Notes: a model not told the origin generated them from the letters alone. Shown: positions 23,616-32,324, numbered from the stretch's first letter. The stretch is DNA of 64,000 nt from Flavobacteriales bacterium CG_4_9_14_3_um_filter_40_17 (GCA_002790195.1 PFUR01000057.1:21454-85453), one strand, 5' to 3'. Made by a program: numbers and translations.

Positions 23616-24310
23616 GAATTGGATACGATAGAAGATTCGATGTCTTGTTTCTTGTTTCGGCTGATAGGAATGCTGACATCGCCGAGTAAAATATTTTTAT
23701 GGTCGAAGCCTTCTACTCTTGTCATGTTTACGATGAAAGATTTATGAACCCGCATAAAATTGACAGGTAAGTTTTTTTCAAAGTGCTTCATCGTACTCAA
23801 AACCATGTATGAATTGAAATCACTGACTACTTTCACGTAATCGCCCATGGCTTCAAGATATTTTATTTCGTTCAAAAACAGTTTGATGTTTTTTGAATTA
23901 GCTTTGATAAAAATAAAATCATTGTTGAATGCATTTGACTTTTGGTCTCTTAGTTTCTTGACTTCAATGGCTCTGCTAACGGCTCGGTTGAATTTTTCAG
24001 CAGAAACAGGCTTTTGGAGATAGTCGGTTGCATCGTAATTAAAAGCTTTGAAAGCATATTCAATTTTGCCGGTAACAAAGATGATTTGTGGTAAATCTTC
24101 CAAGGAATCGAGTAGGTCGAAACCGGATAGTACGGGCATCTCGATATCCAAAAAAATTAAATCTATTTTTTCGTTTCTCAGATGTTTTTTTGCATCCATC
24201 ACATTGTTGTAGTCTCCTGTCAAAAGTAGATTGCTGTTATGTTCAACCAATTTTTTGATAGAGAGTTTTTGAACAAAAGAATCATCAACGACTATGCAGG
24301 TAAGAGTCAT
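23609..24310 (-). CDS. LytTR family response regulator
   Basis: 233-residue two-component regulator. The receiver domain (residues 1-~120) has acidic pocket D9/D10, phospho-acceptor D55 in LIFLDIEMP, T/K positions FVTGK and LQKPVSAEKF. The LytTR DNA-binding domain (~135-230) has FIKANSKNIKLFLNEIKYLE, GDYVKVV, NFMRVHKSFIVNM and VSIPISRNKKQ. In Bacteroidota such regulators usually pair with a LytS/YpdA-type histidine kinase; none is adjacent, so this is an orphan. It targets direct-repeat promoters, which cannot be predicted here. It converges on priA with a 7-base overlap. Confidence 0.93.
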   Translation of the reverse strand: MTLTCIVVDDSFVQKLSIKKLVEHNSNLLLTGDYNNVMDAKKHLRNEKIDLIFLDIEMPVLSGFDLLDSLEDLPQIIFVTGKIEYAFKAFNYDATDYLQKPVSAEKFNRAVSRAIEVKKLRDQKSNAFNNDFIFIKANSKNIKLFLNEIKYLEAMGDYVKVVSDFNSYMVLSTMKHFEKNLPVNFMRVHKSFIVNMTRVEGFDHKNILLGDVSIPISRNKKQDIESSIVSNSQ

Positions 24311-24408
24311 GGGCTTAGACTTATTTTGTGATGAATAATATTCACTTGTAAATTTAGTTTAAAATTTGAAAAAAAGCAGCTTATTTTAAGAATTATTTGC
24401 CTAATAAA

Positions 24409-24711
24409 TTAAAGTTTTATACCAACAGACAACAAATCTTTGTAGTTTTTTTGCGTTTTAAAAAATTTAGCAATATAAGGGCTTGTTGGTACAACCTTCA
24501 ATTTTTTTTCGTTCACATAATCTAAAACTTTAATGATGAAATTGTTTTTAAAAGCTTCATCTTGTAGTTCGTCCGGCACATTCAATTTTGTTAGAAATAT
24601 TTTACGTTCTTGCATTGCATATTCGATGGTGGCTTTACATTTGCAAGAGTTGCATTCAAATTGCCTTAAAAATTCATTGTTTTTAAATTGGATTGAATCA
24701 GCGGTTGTCAT
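24409..24711 (-). CDS. Small YjdJ-like GNAT-fold protein with altered CoA loop
   Basis: 100 residues. The C-terminal pattern LTKLNVPDELQDEAFKNN followed by FIIKVLDYVNEKKLKVVPTS and PYIAKFFKTQKNYKDLL closely parallels the YjdJ/COG2388 GNAT-like family (LTHTEVPEELRGKGIA..., LKVVPLCPYV...). In true members the stretch after PEEL is the acetyl-CoA loop (R/Q)GxGIxSxL; here it reads QDEAFKNNF, without the glycines. Either it no longer acetylates or it binds something else. It contains a CNSCKCK cysteine cluster near residue 20 that could bind metal. Transcribed alone, same strand as the LytTR gene. Confidence 0.65.
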   Translation of the reverse strand: MTTADSIQFKNNEFLRQFECNSCKCKATIEYAMQERKIFLTKLNVPDELQDEAFKNNFIIKVLDYVNEKKLKVVPTSPYIAKFFKTQKNYKDLLSVGIKL

Positions 24712-24831
24712 GAGTGATGTTGTTAAATTAATATATTGAAATATCTAAAAAAAAAAGAACGTTTTTTCGAAATATGCTTTGTCGCTTTTATGATTATTTT
24801 TACACTTGAGGTTCAATGCATTCAGAATGAT

Positions 24832-24839
24832 TACATTTG
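24832..24839 (+). promoter_or_regulatory. Promoter -7 element for the alpha/beta hydrolase gene
   Basis: TACATTTG, with a TTG 23 bases upstream, 46 bases before the ATG. Confidence 0.45.
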
Positions 24840-24885
24840 AAACGACAAATTTACAAAAACTATTTAACTTTAATTTACGCTATTT

Positions 24886-25554
24886 ATGCCCACAGACATT
24901 TTGCCGATACCGGTTTATTTTATGCCCGGAATGTCTGCGAATCGATTGATATTCGAAAAAATAAAACTACCTGAAGACAGGTTTTCCATGCATTTTTTGG
25001 AGTGGAAAACACCGTACCCAAACGAATCGGTTAGAGCCTATTCTGCCCGAATGGCCGATGAAATAAAACACGCCAACCCCGTTTTGCTGGGGGTGTCTTT
25101 TGGGGGCATCATCGTACAAGAAATGAGCAAACTTATCCCAACCCGTAAATTGGTTATTGTTTCAAGTGTAAAATCAAATTGCGAATTTCCTAAAAAGTTT
25201 AAGTTTGCACAAATAACTCAAGCTTATAAGCTGTTTCCAACCGGATTGGTTGCCAACTTAGATATTTTACAAAAATTGGCGTTCGGGGACAATCTTAGAA
25301 AGAGGCTTATTTCTTATGAAAAGTATCTGACAGTCAGAGATAAAATTTATTTGAATTGGGCTTTGGATGCGATAGTCAATTGGAGTCAGGAGGAACCACT
25401 AAAAAACACAATCCATATTCACGGAACCGAAGATTTGATTTTTCCCGTTTGCAATATTGAAAATTATGTAGCCGTAAAAGGTGGTGATCATGCCATGATA
25501 TTGAGTAAATCTAAATGGTTTAATGAGCATCTGCCTGAAATTATTTTGAAATAA
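24886..25554 (+). CDS. Alpha/beta hydrolase
   Basis: 222-residue cytoplasmic hydrolase of the alpha/beta fold. Strand and oxyanion region VYFMPGMSANRLIFEKI, nucleophile elbow GVSFGG (Ser near residue 71), acid-bearing HGTEDLIFP near residue 185, and the histidine in GGDHAMIL near residue 205 complete a Ser-Asp-His triad. The short length and lack of a large lid suggest a small-ester or thioester substrate, which cannot be predicted. It lies 62 bases ahead of the transglycosylase gene; possibly co-transcribed. Confidence 0.88.
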   Translation: MPTDILPIPVYFMPGMSANRLIFEKIKLPEDRFSMHFLEWKTPYPNESVRAYSARMADEIKHANPVLLGVSFGGIIVQEMSKLIPTRKLVIVSSVKSNCEFPKKFKFAQITQAYKLFPTGLVANLDILQKLAFGDNLRKRLISYEKYLTVRDKIYLNWALDAIVNWSQEEPLKNTIHIHGTEDLIFPVCNIENYVAVKGGDHAMILSKSKWFNEHLPEIILK

Positions 25555-25615
25555 TGCCGTCCAAATCAACAAAACTGGCTCAAAAAGAAGTGATTAAATC
25601 TAAAAAAATGAAGTT

Positions 25616-26551
25616 ATGAAAACCATGCAAAAAATTTTGAGTGCCTTGGGATTGATTTTTGTAGGCGTTTTACTAAGCCACACCGTTCGTTCGGAATCTA
25701 TACCCGATTTGACTGTAATTGACAATGGCCCTAAATCCGTAATCGCAAGAACCAAGGCTGTTGAAGTTCCCAAAGAAATTGATTTTGCAGGAGAAACAGT
25801 TCCTGTCAATGACGTAGATGTGTATGAAAGGCTTGACCGTGAGCTTATTATCAATACCTACTTGCACTCGAGTACCATACTTAATTTTAAAAGAGCCAAT
25901 AAATATTTTCCGGTGATTGAGCCCATTTTGAAAGAATACGGCGTTCCGGATGATTTTAAATATTTGGCCGTTATAGAAAGTAATCTGCAAAATGTGACCT
26001 CCTCCGCCGGCGCAAAAGGTATTTGGCAATTTATGCAGGTTACTGCAAAACAATACGGCCTTGAAGTAAATTCATCTGTAGATGAGCGCTATCATCTTGA
26101 AAAATCTACCATCGCTGCCTGTAAGTATTTGATTGATGCCAAATCCAAATTTGGCAGTTGGACTTTGGCCGCGGCTTCCTACAATGCAGGGTTGGCAGGA
26201 ATTAATTCAAAACTCACAAATCAAGAAGTAACAGATTATTACAATCTTTTGCTCAATTCTGAAACAAGCCGATATTTATTTAGGATTATTGCCCTCAAAC
26301 AGATTATGCAAAATCCTGAAAAATATGGATTTGACTTTCTACCTGAAGATTTTTATCAATATACACCCAATCATAAAATTGAAATAGATTCTTCAATCAA
26401 TAACCTGACGAAGTTTGCAACTGAGCAAGGAATCAATTTAAGAATATTGAAAAGGCACAATCCTTGGTTGTTAGTAAATAGTTTGGTGAACAACGCTCGT
26501 AAAAAGTATGAAATTGAAATCCCTGAAAACGGATTTTATGTTTTGAATTGA
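25616..26551 (+). CDS. Lytic transglycosylase (SLT domain, MltD-like)
   Basis: 311 residues with an N-terminal signal/anchor (MQKILSALGLIFVGVLLSHT). The SLT catalytic domain lies at ~100-215: PDDFKYLAVIESNLQNVTSS, with catalytic glutamate in the IESN motif, then GAKGIWQFMQVTAKQYGL, DERYHLEKST and AAASYNAGLAGI, all family hallmarks. It cleaves peptidoglycan between MurNAc and GlcNAc, forming 1,6-anhydroMurNAc. The C-terminal ~70 residues (INLRILKRHNPWLL...) resemble the linker region that precedes LysM repeats in MltD, but no complete LysM follows. A REP-like terminator lies downstream. Confidence 0.92.
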   Translation: MKTMQKILSALGLIFVGVLLSHTVRSESIPDLTVIDNGPKSVIARTKAVEVPKEIDFAGETVPVNDVDVYERLDRELIINTYLHSSTILNFKRANKYFPVIEPILKEYGVPDDFKYLAVIESNLQNVTSSAGAKGIWQFMQVTAKQYGLEVNSSVDERYHLEKSTIAACKYLIDAKSKFGSWTLAAASYNAGLAGINSKLTNQEVTDYYNLLLNSETSRYLFRIIALKQIMQNPEKYGFDFLPEDFYQYTPNHKIEIDSSINNLTKFATEQGINLRILKRHNPWLLVNSLVNNARKKYEIEIPENGFYVLN

Positions 26552-26583
26552 TTGCTTACGATTCTTTTTCTTACAACATTCTA

Positions 26584-26619
26584 AACAGGTGGCTTCGACT
26601 TCTCTCAGCCACCTGTTTT
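26584..26619 (+). terminator. Terminator hairpin with REP-like loop
   Basis: Perfect 11-bp stem AACAGGTGGCT / AGCCACCTGTT with loop TCGACTTCTCTC, followed by TTTTC and a T-rich tract. The GGCTTCGACTTC...CAGCC core resembles a palindromic repeat that I remember from many Bacteroidota intergenic regions. Confidence 0.75.
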
Positions 26620-26723
26620 CAAGTTTTTTCCAACTATTTCATGTTTTTATGCAGAGCCAAGGAGTATCAAGTTTCTGAGTCTTGTTTCTTGTCTCTAAAA
26701 TTTCCCTATTTTTTAAATGACAA

Positions 26724-26756
26724 TTTGGCATTTACCAAGAATTGGCAATACTTTTG
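26724..26756 (+). promoter_or_regulatory. grpE-dnaJ promoter
   Basis: TTTG (26724-26727), 21 bases, TACTTTTG (26749-26756). Transcription would begin around 26763, about 20 bases before the grpE ATG. This decides against an upstream in-frame start at 26742. No CIRCE inverted repeat was seen, so heat control is not of the HrcA type. Confidence 0.7.
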
Positions 26757-26783
26757 CAAACCAAAATCGAAATTAAATTAGCA

Positions 26784-27341
26784 ATGAACAGCAAAGACAA
26801 CTCAGAAATTAAAAACAAGGATAATACACAGTCAACAGGCGAAAACCAATTAGCTAATCCAAAAGCAACTAAGAATAAATTAAAATTTGATGGCAAAATA
26901 AAATCCTTAGAATTGGAAATCCAACAGGAAAAAGATAAATTTCTCAGACTGTTTGCCGAATTTGAGAATTATAAAAAAAGAACATCCAAGGAACGAATTG
27001 AACTTTTTAAAACTGCAGGCCAAGACGTTCTTGTTTCCTTATTGCCTGTTTTAGATGATTTTGACAGAGCACTTGGGCAGTTAGCTAAATTAGAAGATCA
27101 AAGCATGTTTTCCGGAATTTCGCTCATCAACAACAAACTAAGAGACACCCTAGTTTCTAAAGGTTTAGAGCCGTTTGAAGTGAATATTGGAGATTCTTTC
27201 AATGCTGATTTTCACGAAGCAGTCACCCAAATTCCGGCTTCATCCGATGAGATGAAAGGAAAAATTGTAGATGTTTTGGAAAAAGGATATAAGCTTGGAG
27301 AGAAAATAATCAGATATCCGAAGGTAATTATCGGACAGTAA
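26784..27341 (+). CDS. grpE: GrpE, nucleotide exchange factor for DnaK
   Basis: 185 residues. An acidic/polar unstructured N-terminus of ~50 residues leads into a long coiled coil ([20 protein letters not shown]), then the signature [32 protein letters not shown] helix, and the beta-wing domain ending with [20 protein letters not shown] and [17 protein letters not shown]. It releases ADP from DnaK during chaperone cycling. Thirteen bases separate it from dnaJ, forming one operon; dnaK is not in view. Confidence 0.96.
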   Translation: MNSKDNSEIKNKDNTQSTGENQLANPKATKNKLKFDGKIKSLELEIQQEKDKFLRLFAEFENYKKRTSKERIELFKTAGQDVLVSLLPVLDDFDRALGQLAKLEDQSMFSGISLINNKLRDTLVSKGLEPFEVNIGDSFNADFHEAVTQIPASSDEMKGKIVDVLEKGYKLGEKIIRYPKVIIGQ

Positions 27342-27354
27342 ATTTAAAATAACA

Positions 27355-28467
27355 ATGAAAGACGATTTTTACGACATATTGGGGATTCAGAAAAACGCTT
27401 CAGAGGCTGAAATAAAAAAAGCCTACCGAAAGAAAGCTATTGAATATCACCCCGATAAAAACCCAGGTGATAAGACAGCAGAAGAAAAATTCAAAAAAGC
27501 TGCGGCTGCATATGAAGTTTTGAGCAATCCGGATAAGCGTGCAAAATACGATCAATATGGACATGCAGCTTTTGACGGTTCAGGCGGTTTTAGTGGAGGC
27601 GGGATGAATATGGAAGATATATTCAGCCAGTTTGGAGATATTTTTGGAGGCGCTTTTGGTGGTAGTTTTTCAGGGTTTAGCGGAGGAGGCGGACAACACA
27701 GGATGAAAGGTAGCAACCTTCGAGTCCGAGTCAAGTTGACTTTGGATGAAATTGTAATTGGAGTTGAAAAGAAAATAAAAGTTAAAAGAAAAGTAAAAGC
27801 TCAAGGGGTTCGTTACACCACTTGCAACACTTGCCACGGCAGCGGACAAATTTTGCGCGTGACCAACACCATACTGGGGCGGATGCAAACAGCATCAGCC
27901 TGTCACGTCTGCCAAGGTACTGGGCAGGCCATTCTATCCAAACCCGCAGATGCAGATGCACAAGGATTGAAATTTGTCGATGAAACAGTTTCGATACAGA
28001 TACCCGGCGGTGTCAGCGATGGCATGCAACTTAAAGTCTCAGGAAAAGGAAACGATGCGCCGGGAAATGGAATACCGGGCGATTTAATCGTTTTAATCGA
28101 AGAGGTAGAACACGACCTACTGAAACGCGAAGGCGACAATCTGCATTACGATTTATACATCAGTTTTTCAGAAGCTGCCTTAGGTGTCTCCAAAGAAATA
28201 GAAACCATAACAGGTAAAGTTAGAATTAAACTCGAACCGGGCATTCAGTCCGGTAAAATACTTAGGTTAAAAGGCAAAGGGGTAAGCAACGTAAACGGCT
28301 ACAACAAGGGAGATTTATTGGTTCATTTGAACGTTTGGACTCCCAAGGAATTGTCGAAAGAGCAAAGAGATTTTTTTGAAAAAATGATAGACGACCCAAA
28401 TTTTATACCCAAGCCGGAAAAGAACGACAAATCATTTTTTGAAAAAGTAAAAGATATGTTTTCATAA
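27355..28467 (+). CDS. dnaJ: Chaperone DnaJ with a single zinc site
   Basis: 370 residues. J domain 1-70 with HPD at 32-34 (YHPDKNPG), which stimulates DnaK ATPase; Gly/Phe-rich linker ~74-113; zinc region; two beta-barrel substrate domains ([28 protein letters not shown]) and C-terminal dimerisation helix. Classical DnaJ has four CxxCxGxG motifs forming two zinc sites; only two are present, CNTCHGSG (C157, C160) and CHVCQGTG (C183, C186). By position these are motifs 2 and 3 (zinc site II, needed for substrate transfer). Motif 1 is absent and motif 4 is replaced by KPADADAQG. This matches the flavobacterial form as I remember it. Second gene of the grpE operon. Confidence 0.96.
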   Translation: MKDDFYDILGIQKNASEAEIKKAYRKKAIEYHPDKNPGDKTAEEKFKKAAAAYEVLSNPDKRAKYDQYGHAAFDGSGGFSGGGMNMEDIFSQFGDIFGGAFGGSFSGFSGGGGQHRMKGSNLRVRVKLTLDEIVIGVEKKIKVKRKVKAQGVRYTTCNTCHGSGQILRVTNTILGRMQTASACHVCQGTGQAILSKPADADAQGLKFVDETVSIQIPGGVSDGMQLKVSGKGNDAPGNGIPGDLIVLIEEVEHDLLKREGDNLHYDLYISFSEAALGVSKEIETITGKVRIKLEPGIQSGKILRLKGKGVSNVNGYNKGDLLVHLNVWTPKELSKEQRDFFEKMIDDPNFIPKPEKNDKSFFEKVKDMFS

Positions 28468-28472
28468 AATAA

Positions 28473-28504
28473 TTTGTTAAAATAAAATTATTTTTTTACA
28501 TTTG
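28473..28504 (+). promoter_or_regulatory. Promoter of candidate small RNA
   Basis: TTTG at 28473-28476, 20 bases, TACATTTG at 28497-28504: a full match to the Bacteroidota promoter with ideal spacing, starting 5 bases after the dnaJ stop and pointing at a short hairpin-terminated region with no ORF. Confidence 0.65.
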
Positions 28505-28510
28505 AAACGT

Positions 28511-28592
28511 CATTAATCTTTAATGACATTTTTCTTTTTCATAGCAATTTTTTTCCCATCCTTGGCATGCAAATGTTAAGGATGGGTTTTTT
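28511..28592 (+). ncRNA. Candidate ~80-nt small RNA
   Basis: Downstream of the promoter there are two stem-loops. The first is GTCATTAA-TCT-TTAATGAC (8-bp stem, about 28509-28527). After a U-rich single-stranded stretch comes the second, CCCATCCTT ... AAGGATGGG (28555-28563 / 28578-28586), with six U after it, a classical intrinsic terminator. No ORF lies inside. The terminator could also serve dnaJ, but the separate promoter makes an independent transcript likely. No known RNA family was recognised. The exact 5' end is estimated. Confidence 0.5.
28555..28592 (+). terminator. Rho-independent terminator (small RNA and/or dnaJ)
   Basis: 9-bp perfect stem CCCATCCTT / AAGGATGGG, 14-base loop, then TTTTTT. 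Confidence 0.85.
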
Positions 28593-28674
28593 ATATACGT
28601 TTCAAAATTTGAATTTTATGCAAGTTTCAATGCATAATTACTTACATTTACAAAAAATTGTTTTTTAAAATTCT

Positions 28675-29619
28675 ATGGAAAATAAGGTGCTGGAAGTTAA
28701 AAATGTCTCGAAATCTTACGATAATTATTTAGCGCTAAACAACGTTTCACTCTCCATAAACCAAGGAACCATTTTCGGATTGTTGGGTCCGAATGGCGCA
28801 GGCAAAACTTCTTTGATTCGGATAATCAATCAGATAACAATGCCGGATAGTGGTACAATTCTGTTCAATGGGAAACCACTAAGCCAAAGCCATATCAAGC
28901 AGATAGGCTATCTGCCGGAAGAACGCGGATTGTACAAATCCATGAAAGTCGGGGAGCAGGTACTTTATTTAGCCCGGCTCAAAGGAATTGAAAAATCAGA
29001 GGCCAAAACAAAAATCGATTTTTGGTTTAAAAAATTCGGAATTGAAAGCTGGTGGAATAAAAAAATAGAGGAATTGTCGAAAGGGATGGCACAGAAAATC
29101 CAATTCATCGTTACCGTTTTGCACGAACCGAAATTACTAATCTTCGATGAGCCGTTCAGCGGATTTGACCCTATCAATGCAGAAATCATCAAAAATGAAA
29201 TTTTGTTGCTTAAAGAAAAAGGCGCAACTATCATTTTTTCAACACACCGTATGGAATCTGTTGAAGAGTTGTGTGATGATATTGCCCTGATGAATAAATC
29301 TAATCTGATTTTAAACGGCAATTTATCGGCTGTAAAAGAATCATTTAAACAGAATATTTTTGAAGTGAAACTAAAAATCTTTGAAGAACACAAATCCATT
29401 GAAGCCATCCATAAAAAAATAGATATTATCGAAAATATCTTCGATCCAATTAAAAACATAAATTCGTTTAAAATTCAATTAGCCCAAGGAAAGACTGCAA
29501 ATGATTTGTTGTCCGAACTATCAAAAGCTGGAAGTATCATCCTCTTTAAAGAACTGATTCCAAGCGTAAACGATATTTTTATTCATGCTGTAAAAATGGA
29601 TTCATATGCAATTGCTTAA
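28675..29619 (+). CDS. ABC transporter ATP-binding protein (NatA-like)
   Basis: 314 residues. One nucleotide-binding domain (1-~225): Walker A GLLGPNGAGKTSL, Q-loop region around GYLPEERGLYKSM, ABC signature ELSKGMAQK, Walker B LLIFDEPFSGFDP, switch histidine IIFSTHRMESVEEL. A ~85-residue C-terminal extension follows, as in the NatA / DUF4162 type exporters. It powers the ABC-2 permease encoded next, whose start overlaps by 14 bases. NatAB-type exporters extrude sodium or other small compounds; the substrate here is not known. Confidence 0.93.
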   Translation: MENKVLEVKNVSKSYDNYLALNNVSLSINQGTIFGLLGPNGAGKTSLIRIINQITMPDSGTILFNGKPLSQSHIKQIGYLPEERGLYKSMKVGEQVLYLARLKGIEKSEAKTKIDFWFKKFGIESWWNKKIEELSKGMAQKIQFIVTVLHEPKLLIFDEPFSGFDPINAEIIKNEILLLKEKGATIIFSTHRMESVEELCDDIALMNKSNLILNGNLSAVKESFKQNIFEVKLKIFEEHKSIEAIHKKIDIIENIFDPIKNINSFKIQLAQGKTANDLLSELSKAGSIILFKELIPSVNDIFIHAVKMDSYAIA

Positions 29620-30874
29620 AATTATTATAAACAGAGAATTTAAGGCACGCGTCAGGAATAAATCATTTGTGGTAATGACTTTTATGAGCCCGCTTTTAGC
29701 AGTTTTCATGCTGTTTTTGATTACTTATTTATCCAAAGTAAATACCGAAGAAAAGAAAGAGATTGCAGTTTATGACCCAACCGATAAGCTACAGGAAATC
29801 TTGTTCGATACACAAAAAGTAACCTATCATTTTTTGGACAAGGCTTCATTAGAACAATCCAAAGATTGGGTGGTTTCCAAAAAGCTTTTCGGTTTGATTT
29901 ATTTTGCTGAAAACACCGAATCCAAGCCACAAATTACATTTTATACAGACAATTCGCCCGGGCCAACACTCGTTTCGGATATTGAATCTAAAGTGAATGA
30001 GTATTATTGGCGGCAAGATTTAAAAAGTCAAGGCATAGACCCCGAACTTTTTAAAAAAAAGCAAAATGGCGCAGTGATAGATTTGCAAAGTTTTTCTGGT
30101 AAAAAAACTTCAAAAACGGCTACTTATGTGAAAATGTTTTTTGGCGGTACCTCCGGATACTTGATCATGATGTTTATCGTCATCTATGGGAATATGGTCA
30201 TGCGAAGCGTCATAGAAGAGAAAACCAATCGGATTATTGAGATTATAATTTCTTCCGTAAAACCGTTCTATCTCATGTTGGGAAAGATAATAGGAACTTC
30301 ACTCGCCGGTTTGTTGCAGTTTACTATTTGGATTGTTCTTGGATTTATATTGACCCAAATTTTAGGTGCTTTCTTTACTTTTGACGAACCACAAACGATG
30401 ACTTCAGCCGGTTCATTTGACTTACCTATTCTTATTCAATCTATAGCTGAACTTCCGTTGGCACTGATGATAGTTTCTTTCTTTTTGTATTTTATAGGGG
30501 GCTATTTCCTCTACAGTGCCATTTATGCCGCAATAGGTGCTTCAGTTGATAATGAAACCGATACACAACAATTTCTGTTGCCCATCTTGCTACCACTCAT
30601 TTTGGGTGTTTATGTTGGTTTTGTAACGGTATTTGATAATCCACACGGCTCAGTTGCAACCTTGTTTTCTATTTTCCCACTGACCTCGCCGATTGTTATG
30701 CTCATGAGGATTCCATTTGGTGTACCGTGGTGGCAACTTGCAGCGTCTTTGATTTTACTGTTTGTTTCTTTCGTAGTTGTGGTATGGTTTGCCGGTAAAA
30801 TATACAGAGTAGGAATACTGATGTATGGCAAAAAACCAACTTATAAAGAGTTGTACAAATGGTTGAAATATTGA
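29606..30874 (+). CDS. ABC-2 type transporter permease (NatB-like)
   Basis: 422 residues. First membrane segment at ~20-42 (FVVMTFMSPLLAVFMLFLITYL), then a large extracytoplasmic domain (~45-175). Five more segments follow, including YLIMMFIVIYGNMVMRSVIEE (the EEKTNRIIEIIISSVKP amphipathic coupling motif follows it), GLLQFTIWIVLGFILTQ and a C-terminal pair. This is the NatB / ABC-2 membrane 3 architecture. Partner of the overlapping ATPase gene. Confidence 0.92.
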   Translation: MQLLKIIINREFKARVRNKSFVVMTFMSPLLAVFMLFLITYLSKVNTEEKKEIAVYDPTDKLQEILFDTQKVTYHFLDKASLEQSKDWVVSKKLFGLIYFAENTESKPQITFYTDNSPGPTLVSDIESKVNEYYWRQDLKSQGIDPELFKKKQNGAVIDLQSFSGKKTSKTATYVKMFFGGTSGYLIMMFIVIYGNMVMRSVIEEKTNRIIEIIISSVKPFYLMLGKIIGTSLAGLLQFTIWIVLGFILTQILGAFFTFDEPQTMTSAGSFDLPILIQSIAELPLALMIVSFFLYFIGGYFLYSAIYAAIGASVDNETDTQQFLLPILLPLILGVYVGFVTVFDNPHGSVATLFSIFPLTSPIVMLMRIPFGVPWWQLAASLILLFVSFVVVVWFAGKIYRVGILMYGKKPTYKELYKWLKY

Positions 30875-31160
30875 GAAATACACTAGCGGTTTAATCTTCT
30901 TTTGATTTGATGAAATTGTTCTATTCGAATATATAATAATTGAATCTGCTACACCTTCTATACATGTGCTTATCGTTAAGTTTTCCATTGCTCCCTAAAT
31001 ACCTACAACACCTCAAATTTTTAGATTTTTAGATTCTTTCGACTTAAATTCTTCAACACAAATCGGGCTTCATACAGTTTGCATAAGTTTAACTAAACCC
31101 CCAATACTTGGTTTCAATTTTTTTTGATTAACTTTCAGACGTGAAATACAATAACAAAAT

Positions 31161-32324
31161 ATGCCCAAAATTCTAATCATAGAAGACGAAGCCAGCATAC
31201 GGAGAGTCTTGTCTAAGATACTTAAAGAAGAGAACCCTAACTACGAAACCACTGAAGCTGAAGATGGAAAACAAGGACTTGAACTGTTTTCAAACGAAGA
31301 TTTCGATTTGGTTATTTGTGATATCAAAATGCCAAAAATGGATGGAGTCGAACTGTTGGAATCTGCCAAAAAAATCAAACCCGAAGTGCCTTTTTTGATG
31401 ATTTCAGGTCACGGAGACATCAAAACAGCTGTGCAAACCATGCGAATGGGAGCTTTTGATTACATTTCAAAACCCCCTGATTTGAATCGGTTGTTGCATG
31501 TGGTTCGCAACGCTTTAGACAAAAAAATTTTGTTGACAGAAAACACCATTTTAAAGAAAAAAGTCAGCAAAAACTTTGAAATGATTGGCTCCTCATCGGC
31601 CATGCAGCATGTCAAAGAACTAATAGAAAAAGTATCTTCTACCGATGCACGGGTGCTAATTACCGGCGAGAATGGATCCGGAAAAGAATTGGTAGCACAT
31701 TGGCTACATCAAAAAAGCAGCCGGTCAGAAGGGCCTTTTATAGAAGTGAATTGCGCCGCTATACCATCTGAACTAATTGAAAGCGAGCTTTTTGGACATG
31801 TTAAGGGAGCCTTTACCTCCGCCGTAAAAGACAGAGCAGGAAAATTTGAAGCAGCCAATGGAGGCACACTATTCTTAGATGAAATTGGGGATATGAGCCT
31901 CTCGGCACAAGCTAAAGTCCTTCGTGCATTGCAAGAAAACAAAGTTTCACGTGTGGGTTCAGAAAAAGACATTAAAGTCGATGTGAGAATCATCGCAGCA
32001 ACCAATAAAAATTTAAAAAAAGAGATAGAAGAAAACAAATTCCGAGAGGATTTATACCACCGATTGGCTGTTATTTTGATACAAGTACCTTCACTTAATG
32101 ACAGAAGAGAAGACATCCCTGATTTAATTTCATTTTTTGCCAGTAAAATTGCCGAAGAGCAAGGCAATGCAAACAAAAAATTTACTGATAACGCTATTAA
32201 ATTGCTTCAAGAATACGATTGGACAGGAAATGTGCGTGAACTCCGAAACGTGGTCGAAAGGCTGATTATTTTAGGAGGCGATATAGTGGACGAAAACGAT
32301 GTGTCTCTTTTTGCAAGCAAATAA
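31161..32324 (+). CDS. Sigma-54 activator response regulator lacking a DNA-binding domain
   Basis: NtrC-type regulator, 387 residues. Receiver domain ~1-120, phospho-acceptor D54 in VICDIKMPKMDG, with KPPDLNRLL replacing the usual KP region. Sigma-54 AAA+ domain ~140-375: Walker A GENGSGKE (169-176), GAFTSA loop (216-221; the consensus is GAFTGA), Walker B LFLDEIG, AATNKNL and the terminal WTGNVRELRNVVERL. The protein stops about 15 residues after this, so the Fis-type helix-turn-helix of ~50 residues is missing. It may activate RNA polymerase-sigma-54 without site-specific binding. No adjacent kinase. Confidence 0.93.
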   Translation: MPKILIIEDEASIRRVLSKILKEENPNYETTEAEDGKQGLELFSNEDFDLVICDIKMPKMDGVELLESAKKIKPEVPFLMISGHGDIKTAVQTMRMGAFDYISKPPDLNRLLHVVRNALDKKILLTENTILKKKVSKNFEMIGSSSAMQHVKELIEKVSSTDARVLITGENGSGKELVAHWLHQKSSRSEGPFIEVNCAAIPSELIESELFGHVKGAFTSAVKDRAGKFEAANGGTLFLDEIGDMSLSAQAKVLRALQENKVSRVGSEKDIKVDVRIIAATNKNLKKEIEENKFREDLYHRLAVILIQVPSLNDRREDIPDLISFFASKIAEEQGNANKKFTDNAIKLLQEYDWTGNVRELRNVVERLIILGGDIVDENDVSLFASK

